Of a DNA stretch of 64,000 bases, positions 26,467 to 33,122 are shown piece after piece; positions within the stretch are counted from its first letter, which is position 1, and each line of letters starts with the position of its first letter. The translations under genes and the position numbers were made by a program. The notes beneath the pieces were generated by a model. The model searched no databases. It had not been told where the DNA came from and saw nothing but the letters and a program-made list of their open reading frames with translations. Where the stretch lies: NCBI RefSeq assembly GCF_021440195.1, contig NZ_JAJTSZ010000008.1, positions 62,001-126,000 of the forward strand, written 5' to 3'. This stretch comes from Dyadobacter sp. CY356 (GTDB lineage: Bacteria > Bacteroidota > Bacteroidia > Cytophagales > Spirosomataceae).

Positions 26467-27510
26467 TCCACCGAAAGGTTTTGCCCGGCTAAGTTCAATT
26501 TGCAGCTCATCAACCAATTGCCCGATCCGATCCATAGAAGGAGAAGGATTGGGTAATTGCAGACTTATAAAGGCCTTCACTTCCCAAACTTCAAGAACAT
26601 CATGCAGTGCAGCTTCCATATCTGGTAAGCCTGCTATATCGGAACTTAGTAACAAAGTGCCTTTTATTTTAACCTGATTAAATGCTTTTCTGTAAAGAAA
26701 TCCCTGATTTTTTAGTACGAAAAGATAATGTGAGCCATCCTTTATTTCATACCAGTTTCTGATAAATGAGCCTACCAGCAAAGAGCCCGGATATTCAAAA
26801 TCCGACCCGCTTTCAAATGCCCGGTAATATCCCGATGGTAAATTAGGTAATTGAAAAGAAGGTAGATGTGTCAGAAATGAGGGATTTTGGTAGTTTGCGA
26901 TATATTCAATCCACTGGTTTTTACTCACCCACTGGATCGTTGGGTAATTTGCTGATTTATCTTCCCTGTAACTTGGCGCAGCCTCCTGATTGATAGCATA
27001 TTGATTGTTGAAAACCGGCATTCTGGAATCCATTGCAGTTGGCTGGGGCGCATGGTTAGGAGCAAAAGACGGCTGTGATACAGGTGGCTCATACATGTTG
27101 CCATTTACAGGTTTGAGTGTCACTTGTCTTGCTACCACGCGGATCGAAGGTTCCGGCTGCTGATAATTATCTATGATCCTGGAAAGCGGCTGCGGCTCTG
27201 CATATGTGGGCATTCGCGGAGGAGTAGCAGAAGAACCTGAATGCGAGACGGTCATCGGTCTCGTACCGTTTAATGGCAAAGATAAATCGGGTGTTTCACG
27301 AATTCGTCTTAAATCATTTTTTAGCAAATTGTCTACCGTAATGCCAAAAGCTGACGCCATATTTTTCAAATTGGTCAGATTTGGATTGGCACGCGCTTCT
27401 TCATAAGCCCCCAAAAGAGACCTCTTGATTGCAATTTTACGCGCAAATTGCTCTTGTGTAAGGCCATTCAGCCTGCGGAGATACTTTATATTATTGCTGA
27501 CGATGCTCAT
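26455..27510 (-). CDS. XRE-family regulator with long linker and degenerate S24/LexA-like C-terminal domain
   Basis: The 351 residues have an N-terminal helix-turn-helix (about 5-62, RLNGLTQEQFARKIAIKRSLL) and a Pro/Gln-rich linker of about 120 residues. The C-terminal domain resembles the S24 fold of CI/LexA repressors: YYRAFESGSDFEYPGSLLVGSF then the DGSHYLFVLKNQG strand and LLLSSD. The usual GDSM nucleophile is not preserved, and the Lys position reads YRKAF. Self-cleavage therefore looks doubtful. It could sense a signal through the same fold. It ends convergent with the unknown gene (12-bp overlap). Confidence 0.75.
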   Translation of the reverse strand: MSIVSNNIKYLRRLNGLTQEQFARKIAIKRSLLGAYEEARANPNLTNLKNMASAFGITVDNLLKNDLRRIRETPDLSLPLNGTRPMTVSHSGSSATPPRMPTYAEPQPLSRIIDNYQQPEPSIRVVARQVTLKPVNGNMYEPPVSQPSFAPNHAPQPTAMDSRMPVFNNQYAINQEAAPSYREDKSANYPTIQWVSKNQWIEYIANYQNPSFLTHLPSFQLPNLPSGYYRAFESGSDFEYPGSLLVGSFIRNWYEIKDGSHYLFVLKNQGFLYRKAFNQVKIKGTLLLSSDIAGLPDMEAALHDVLEVWEVKAFISLQLPNPSPSMDRIGQLVDELQIELSRAKPFGGLPY

Positions 27511-27621
27511 GAAATATCCTTTGCGAGAAAGTTACAAAGAAATGACAAAATTTTTAGCAAAATTATATTTGAGCGGGTTGAAATGGAATATTATTTGATG
27601 GAAATTATGTTTTGCAGGCGC

Positions 27622-28137
27622 TTATTCCTCCTCATACTTTGTTCTAAATGTGGTATCTAGTTCAAGAAATGCAGTTGTAATCATTTTCAACTTAGTATTT
27701 TGACTTGTGATAAGCAATGACGCGTGGGCGCAGTTAGTATCATTTTCATCACAAAAACTGATATTAGTTTTATGAATAACGGAGTTAGAGGTTGATTTTT
27801 CTATACGTTCCGTAAACCAGTTATTGAACATTTTGAAACGAGCATCCTGTCTTTTATCCGATGTGTCACAAACAAATATTAAAGCGGTCTCAGGCTTTTG
27901 CTCAAAATATTTTGTTAAAAAATCAAGAATAGTGTCTTTAACTCTGGGATCATGTCTGTTTAACATTCGATCTGGTTTGAAACCAAACATGAAGATTTTC
28001 TGATTGAATTCAAGGTAGTCTGAAAAGTAGCTGCTCCCATCTGTCAAATAAATGAGGTAATTAATGCCGGATTGAGTGACAAACGTGATCTCCGTCAAAT
28101 CCGTGTCTGACAAGGAATAGTTATAAGGGTTTAACAA
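27622..28137 (-). CDS. DUF6169-like protein
   Basis: Function is unknown. The frame is open to an ATG at 28194 (190 residues), but this would overlap the upstream small gene by 74 bp. A TTG at 28137 gives about 171 residues starting at the family-like LNPYNYSL and only a 17-bp overlap, so it was preferred, without proof. Recognisable parts are the GINYLIYLTDGSSYF strand pair, FGFKPDR, and FLTKYFEQKPETALIFVCDTSDKRQDAR. The composition is AT-rich and unlike the housekeeping neighbours. Together with the 60-residue partner it resembles small accessory gene pairs. Confidence 0.6.
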   Translation of the reverse strand: MLNPYNYSLSDTDLTEITFVTQSGINYLIYLTDGSSYFSDYLEFNQKIFMFGFKPDRMLNRHDPRVKDTILDFLTKYFEQKPETALIFVCDTSDKRQDARFKMFNNWFTERIEKSTSNSVIHKTNISFCDENDTNCAHASLLITSQNTKLKMITTAFLELDTTFRTKYEEE

Positions 28138-28303
28138 ATTTGATACCTTTTGAGTCCAACTCTTCTTTGGAAATTTCTCCGTCCAGATACGCATGTATCA
28201 CTTTATTGTCATCCAGCATTTTTTGAAACATTTCAGATTTAACCGACTTTCCACGGCTAGTTGAAATAACTTCTTTTGTCTTAACTATAAGTGACTTATC
28301 CAT
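28121..28303 (-). CDS. Small unknown protein, partner of DUF6169 gene
   Basis: The protein has 60 residues, MDKSLIVKTKEVISTSRGK at the start and IHAYLDGEISKEELDSKGIKF near the end. It is predicted mostly helical and charged, with no signal or membrane segment. Its stop lies inside the start region of the downstream DUF6169-like gene, which suggests translational coupling. The arrangement (small charged protein followed by a slightly larger one) is like a toxin-antitoxin pair, but no known family was recognised. Confidence 0.5.
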   Translation of the reverse strand: MDKSLIVKTKEVISTSRGKSVKSEMFQKMLDDNKVIHAYLDGEISKEELDSKGIKFVKPL

Positions 28304-28410
28304 ATTCTAGGTGTTATACTTATCAAACGTAACAAAATTAAATAAGTTTAAAAACTGCTGGAATCATTTAATCAAATTTTGACTAAGAAAGTTATTGTTC
28401 CAAAAGAAAA

Positions 28411-28448
28411 AGCGCAGAAAACCGAACTTATATTCAATTTCCTGCGCT
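28411..28448 (-). terminator. Probable terminator of folD
   Basis: The inverted repeat AGCGCAG / CTGCGCT with a 24-base A/T-rich loop lies 34 bp past the folD stop. On the minus strand an A-rich upstream and U-rich downstream flank are present. The loop is long, so strength is uncertain. Confidence 0.5.
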
Positions 28449-28481
28449 GTATTTTTCAGTAATTAAAACTGAATCTATTGA

Positions 28482-29363
28482 TTACGGATAAATCTCCTTC
28501 CTCGCCGCTTTCAAAGTATTTGTTAGTAATCCACAAATAGTCATCAAACCTACGCCACCCGGAACTGGCGTTATGAAGCTGCTTTTTGGAGCAACATCCG
28601 CAAAATTTACGTCGCCTTTAATGGCAAAACCACTTTTCTTGGAAGCATCTTCAACTCTTGTAATACCCACGTCGATAACGACAGCACCTTCTTTGATATA
28701 ATCCGCCGTAACAAATTCCGGACGCCCTAAAGCTACGATCAGGATATCGGCTGTCTGGCAAATTTCTTTCAGATTTTTAGTTTTGCTATGTGTAATTGTC
28801 ACGGTGCAGTTTCCCGGATATTCGTTGCGCTGCATCAAAATACTCATAGGCAACCCAACAATCTGACTGCGGCCGATTACGACACAATGTTTTCCGCTGG
28901 TTTCAATTCCGGCACGAATCAGCATTTCAAGGATTCCGAAAGGTGTTGCAGAAATGTAGGCAGGAAGTCCCTTACACATTCTGCCAACGTTAATCGGGTG
29001 AAAACCATCGACGTCTTTTGACGGATCCACAGCTTCCATAATTGTATTTTCAGAGATATGTTTTGGCAGAGGTAACTGAACGATAAATCCATCCACATCA
29101 GGATTTTTATTCAGGGATTCAACTGCCTCCAAAAGTTCAGCTTCGGTCGTTTCAGGTCCAAAACGCAATAGGGTAGAAGTAAAGCCAATCTCTTCACAGC
29201 TGCGAATTTTTGAAGCTACGTAAGTCTCGCTGGCGCCATCTTGCCCTACTAAAATTGCAGCCAAGTGTGGTTTTTTTCCACCAGCTGAAATCCAGTTTTC
29301 AACTTCAATTTTTATTTCTGACTTAATCTGGGCTGAAATAGCCTTTCCGTCAAGTAGTTGCAT
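28482..29363 (-). CDS. folD: Bifunctional methylenetetrahydrofolate dehydrogenase / methenyl cyclohydrolase
   Basis: FolD converts 5,10-methylene-THF to 10-formyl-THF in two steps using NADP, feeding purine and formyl-Met synthesis. The 293 residues include the catalytic Tyr48-x3-Lys52 pair (TYVASK), VDGFIVQLPLPKH, the conserved KDVDGFHPINVG, the Rossmann GRSQIVGLPMS and the C-terminal TPVPGGVGLMT. Length is normal. It is a single-gene unit with a terminator downstream. Confidence 0.97.
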   Translation of the reverse strand: MQLLDGKAISAQIKSEIKIEVENWISAGGKKPHLAAILVGQDGASETYVASKIRSCEEIGFTSTLLRFGPETTEAELLEAVESLNKNPDVDGFIVQLPLPKHISENTIMEAVDPSKDVDGFHPINVGRMCKGLPAYISATPFGILEMLIRAGIETSGKHCVVIGRSQIVGLPMSILMQRNEYPGNCTVTITHSKTKNLKEICQTADILIVALGRPEFVTADYIKEGAVVIDVGITRVEDASKKSGFAIKGDVNFADVAPKSSFITPVPGGVGLMTICGLLTNTLKAARKEIYP

Positions 29364-29443
29364 TTTATTTGAAAAGTATAATGTTCAATTTTTAAATAAA
29401 TAATGAAAAGTATAATAATGAAAGTTTGTCATTCTTATATAAG

Positions 29444-30133
29444 CTAAAAGCTAATACCCAATTCCTCTTTCAGCCTTTCCATTCCAACAGAAGCTTTCTC
29501 CTGAATAAAGGTCATATTTTTCTTAAAACTAATATCAGGTTTTGCAGGATCAATAATGTAAATCGGTATGTTATAACCAACATAATTAACCAGACCAGCG
29601 GCGGGATAAACGGCCATCGAAGTGCCTACTACAACAAAAATATCAGCCTGTTCTGTAATATCAATAGCGATGTCCATCTTGGGAACCGCTTCTCCAAACC
29701 AGACAATATGCGGCCTTAGCTGACTGCCTAATTCACACAAATCACCGGTTTTTAATTCCCAGGAATCCATGTCATAAATCAATTCCGGATTTTTTGTGCT
29801 TTCCGATTTAAAGAGTTCGCCATGTAAATGCACCACATTTTTTGAACCGGCAATTTCGTGCAGATTATCAACGTTTTGTGTGATAATCTGCACGTCATAA
29901 TATTTTTCAAGTTCTACCAAGGCATAATGTGCTGTATTTGGTTTTACAAAAAGTGCCTGTTTTCTTCTTTCGTTATAAAAATTTAATACCAATTCCTGAT
30001 TTCTTCGCCAGGCTTCGGGTGTCGCTACGTCTTCAATCCGATGATTTTCCCATAATCCACCACTATCGCGGAATGTATTAATTCCGCTTTCAGCACTAAT
30101 TCCGGCACCTGAAAGAATGACCAGCTTTTTCAT
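29444..30133 (-). CDS. cobB: Sir2-family NAD-dependent deacylase (desuccinylase-like, zinc Cys absent)
   Basis: Sirtuins remove acyl groups from lysines using NAD. The 229 residues show GAGISAESGI, TFRD, TQNVDN and the catalytic His104 in LHGE. Tyr53 and Arg56 (NFYNERR) are the pair that in SIRT5 and E. coli CobB select succinyl/malonyl groups. The four zinc-binding Cys normally found after the catalytic His are missing; only Cys133 lies in that region. The symbol is by similarity. Activity is likely because some class III sirtuins tolerate a reduced zinc site, but this is inference. Confidence 0.85.
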   Translation of the reverse strand: MKKLVILSGAGISAESGINTFRDSGGLWENHRIEDVATPEAWRRNQELVLNFYNERRKQALFVKPNTAHYALVELEKYYDVQIITQNVDNLHEIAGSKNVVHLHGELFKSESTKNPELIYDMDSWELKTGDLCELGSQLRPHIVWFGEAVPKMDIAIDITEQADIFVVVGTSMAVYPAAGLVNYVGYNIPIYIIDPAKPDISFKKNMTFIQEKASVGMERLKEELGISF

Positions 30134-30190
30134 GGTTTCGTATTTTTTGATTATATTGTTTCAAAACTAAGTATTAGTAAACAACCTACC

Positions 30191-30221
30191 GGGGGGTCGA
30201 ATCCCTCTCTCTCTCTGCGCA
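30191..30221 (+). other. tRNA-like 3'-end fragment (possible attachment-site scar)
   Basis: A G run followed by TCGAATCCC and a CT-rich tail ending TGCGCA resembles the T-arm and acceptor 3' end of a tRNA, Ser-like. The T-loop has G in place of the first T. No 5' half, anticodon arm or matching acceptor strand is found upstream, so it is not a functional tRNA. It may be a scar of integration or just a CT repeat. Confidence 0.3.
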
Positions 30222-30253
30222 ATTTGCTTTGATAACAAACAATCTAAACTAGC

Positions 30254-32689
30254 TTAACTCTTTGTCGTTTTCTTCGCAGCTGGTTTTTTAGCAACGGGTT
30301 TCTTTGCTGCTGGCTTTTTTGCTGCCGGCTTTCTAACTGCCGGAGCTTTTTCAGCTGCTGGTGCTTTAGGTGCTGCTTTTTTGAAACCTCCTCTTCCCGT
30401 CGGTTTGTCAGGCGTATCGGCTGCTATCTGCAAAATCGCTTCGTAAGTCAAATCCGCCGGTTCTGTTCCTTTTGGAATTTTAAGATTGCGTTTTTCAAAA
30501 GCAACATATGGTCCATAACGTCCGTTCAAAACTTTCACGTCCGGATTTTCTGTAAATTCCTTGATTGTTTTGTTGCTGTCTGAGATACGTTTTGTTTCAA
30601 TAATTTCAACCAGACGATCTTCGGTAACTGCCATTGGATCATCCGTTTTTGCGAGCGAGTAATATTTGCCGCCATGTTTTACATACGGGCCAAATTTTCC
30701 AACGCTCACGATCATTTCAGAATCTTCAAATAAACCAACCGTACGTGGTAATTTAAAAAGTTCAAAAGCCTCATCCAACGTGATGTTTTCCATCAGCTGG
30801 CCTTTTTTCAAACTGGCAAACTTTGGCTTTTCTTCATCTTCCGCATCGCCGATCTGAACATAAGGCCCATACTTACCAATCCGTACGGTGATTTTCTTAC
30901 CCGTCGCAGGATCTTCGCCCAATTCACGGGAAGTCAGGCTGCGGTCGATCGCTTCTTCTTTTGCCTCATCTACTTTTTTGTGGAAAGGGGTATAGAAGTC
31001 GGTGATCATTTTTTGCCAGGCAAGTTGCCCGTCAGCTATATGGTCAAAGTCTTTTTCGACACTTGCTGTAAAAGAATAGTCAATGATATCCTGAAAGTGA
31101 TTTACCAGAAAGTCATTAACGACCATCCCCGTACTTGTCGGGAAAAGTTTTGACTTTTCAGTACCGTAAACCTCTTTCAGTACCACACTTTTTATTTCAT
31201 CTTTCGCGAGTGTCATTTCTCGGTAAGCACGCTCCGTTCCGTCGCGGTCTTCTTTGATAACATACTCTCTTCTTATAATTGTAGAAATTGTAGGAGCGTA
31301 AGTTGACGGTCGGCCAATGCCCATTTCCTCCAATTTCTTCACAAGGCTCGCTTCCGTATAACGTGGTGGGTTACGGGTGAAACGTTCCGTTGCTTTCATA
31401 TCAGCAAGGTTCAGAATCTGGTTAATATTCAATGGAGGAAGCATACCTTTTTGCTCTTCATCTTCCTCATCGCTCGATTCCAGGTATACCTTTAAGAACC
31501 CTTCAAATTTGATTACCTCACCCTGAGCGACCAGTTCCTCGTTTGTGGACGAAATTCCAATCGTTGCAGTTGTTCTTTCAAGCTGTGCGTCAGCCATTTG
31601 AGAAGCAATAGCACGTTTCCAGATCAGCTCGTAAAGACGTTGCTCATTCCGGTCACTGCTTCCCTGCAATACAGAAAATTCAGTTGGACGAATCGCTTCG
31701 TGCGCTTCCTGGGCTGACTCGTTTTTGGTTTTAAAAACCCTTTTATTATAGAAATTATCACCGTATTCACTTGTAATCTGAACACGGGCTTTTTCCATCG
31801 CCTCTTCCGACAAGTTTGTCGAATCGGTACGCATATATGATATTTTACCTGCTTCATATAACCGCTGTGCAACGGTCATCGTCTGAAGCACGGAGAAGCT
31901 CAGTTTACGTGAAGCTTCCTGTTGTAAAGTAGAAGTTGTAAATGGGGGAGCAGGCGTTTTTTTAGCTGGTTTAACTTCAAGGTTTTTGATTGAAAAAGTC
32001 GCTTTGATACATTTTTCGAGAAATGTCATCGCATCGGTTTCTTCGGCAAAGTTCTTCGGCAATTCTGCGTTTAAAACCTTACCATTTCCAAGATCAAAGT
32101 GAGCCGTTACCTTGAAACTTCCTTTCGCTCTGAACGCGTCAATTTCTCTTTCACGCTCCACAATAATACGTACAGCCACAGATTGAACCCTTCCTGCCGA
32201 AAGATTGGTTTTTCCGATCCTTATCTTTTTCCATAAAATAGGAGAAAGTTCATAACCTACCAGACGATCCAGAATACGTCGTGCCTGCTGTGCGTTAACA
32301 AGATCTACATCAATAACACGCGGCGTGGCGATCGCATTTTGCAAAGCTGTTTTGGTGATTTCACGAAAAACGATCCGCTTCGTATCGTCAGGCAAACCTA
32401 AGGCCTCTTTGAGGTGCCACGATATGGCTTCCCCTTCACGGTCGGAGTCAGTTGCGAGCCAAACTTCTGCGCCCTTCGCTAATTTCTTTAACTCATTAAT
32501 GACTTTCACCTTGTCACCTGAGACTTCGTAAGACGGCTGAAAACCATTGTCTACATCGACACCCATATCATGTTCGGGAAGGTCACGTACATGCCCAAAG
32601 CTGGATTTAACGATAAAGTCTGTCCCTAAATAATTTTCTATGGTTTTGGCCTTCGCCGGTGACTCTACGATCACCAGATTTTTTGACAT
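30254..32689 (-). CDS. topA: DNA topoisomerase I
   Basis: TopA relaxes negative supercoils by single-strand cleavage. The 811 residues begin with the Toprim motif LVIVESPAKAKTIENYLG and contain DSDREGEAISWHL. The active Tyr lies in ISYMRTDSTNLS. Instead of zinc fingers the C-terminal third carries repeated KFGPYVK / RYGPYV modules of the topoisomerase C-terminal repeat type. It ends in a Lys/Ala/Pro tail (KPAAKKPAAKKPVAKKPAAK) that should bind DNA non-specifically. The tail's near-identical codons make a short direct repeat at about 30260-30345. It stands alone. Confidence 0.97.
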   Translation of the reverse strand: MSKNLVIVESPAKAKTIENYLGTDFIVKSSFGHVRDLPEHDMGVDVDNGFQPSYEVSGDKVKVINELKKLAKGAEVWLATDSDREGEAISWHLKEALGLPDDTKRIVFREITKTALQNAIATPRVIDVDLVNAQQARRILDRLVGYELSPILWKKIRIGKTNLSAGRVQSVAVRIIVEREREIDAFRAKGSFKVTAHFDLGNGKVLNAELPKNFAEETDAMTFLEKCIKATFSIKNLEVKPAKKTPAPPFTTSTLQQEASRKLSFSVLQTMTVAQRLYEAGKISYMRTDSTNLSEEAMEKARVQITSEYGDNFYNKRVFKTKNESAQEAHEAIRPTEFSVLQGSSDRNEQRLYELIWKRAIASQMADAQLERTTATIGISSTNEELVAQGEVIKFEGFLKVYLESSDEEDEEQKGMLPPLNINQILNLADMKATERFTRNPPRYTEASLVKKLEEMGIGRPSTYAPTISTIIRREYVIKEDRDGTERAYREMTLAKDEIKSVVLKEVYGTEKSKLFPTSTGMVVNDFLVNHFQDIIDYSFTASVEKDFDHIADGQLAWQKMITDFYTPFHKKVDEAKEEAIDRSLTSRELGEDPATGKKITVRIGKYGPYVQIGDAEDEEKPKFASLKKGQLMENITLDEAFELFKLPRTVGLFEDSEMIVSVGKFGPYVKHGGKYYSLAKTDDPMAVTEDRLVEIIETKRISDSNKTIKEFTENPDVKVLNGRYGPYVAFEKRNLKIPKGTEPADLTYEAILQIAADTPDKPTGRGGFKKAAPKAPAAEKAPAVRKPAAKKPAAKKPVAKKPAAKKTTKS

Positions 32690-33122
32690 AATTTTTGAAT
32701 TAAGATACTAGGTGGCTCTTTGGAGCTCAAATATAGGGCAGAAAGCAGGAAAAAATCAAAGTACTTGTCAAAAGGTATGTGAGAAACTTCTTTTTGACAA
32801 ATTTAAAAACATGATAATTTCGACATTTGGCACTGAGAATTAGCAGTAGAAAGAACAAAAATTTGCGTTTGCAGGTTGTACTTATAGCGGCTTAGTTCAT
32901 AATCATTGTAAATAAAAGCAAAAAAATAACGCTGGTCGGCTACGTTATAAGGAATTTTGTACTTTTATGCGTTTTATTGTTAACTAATAATTTGATCGTT
33001 GAATCACTATGGCTTTTAATTTAGAACATGATTAAGGGTGAAATTACCCACGTGCAAGAGCGGAGATAAGTTATCCGCAAAGTAGTAGGCAAACCTTTAA
33101 CATTGACAAGATTTCCATTATT
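32690..33122. other. Long leader region of the aconitase operon
   Basis: 433 bp without an intact gene separate the divergent topA and acnB. The topA-proximal part is AT-rich and holds no recognised site. The acnB-proximal part contains the aconitase-start relic (33009-33069), then a small hairpin-capable GCGG...CCGC (33060-33080). Confidence 0.6.
33009..33069 (+). pseudogene. Relic of an aconitase (acn-type) 5' end in the acnB leader
   Basis: ATG GCT TTT AAT TTA GAA, one extra base, then ATG ATT AAG GGT matches the first 10 codons of the intact acn gene at 35965 (MAFDLDMIKG). After the insertion the frame reads MIKGEITHVQERR then stop, against MIKGVYARMQERV in the intact gene. Gln, Glu and Arg are encoded by different synonymous codons, so the copy diverged as protein before decay. 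The frame is closed by TAA at 33033 and 33067. It may survive as a leader sequence for acnB. Confidence 0.6.

Noticed and set aside
30258..30345. Direct repeats at the 3' end of topA as a mobile or CRISPR-like repeat
   Set aside because: They encode the Lys/Ala/Pro tail typical of topoisomerase I and are in frame; not a separate element.
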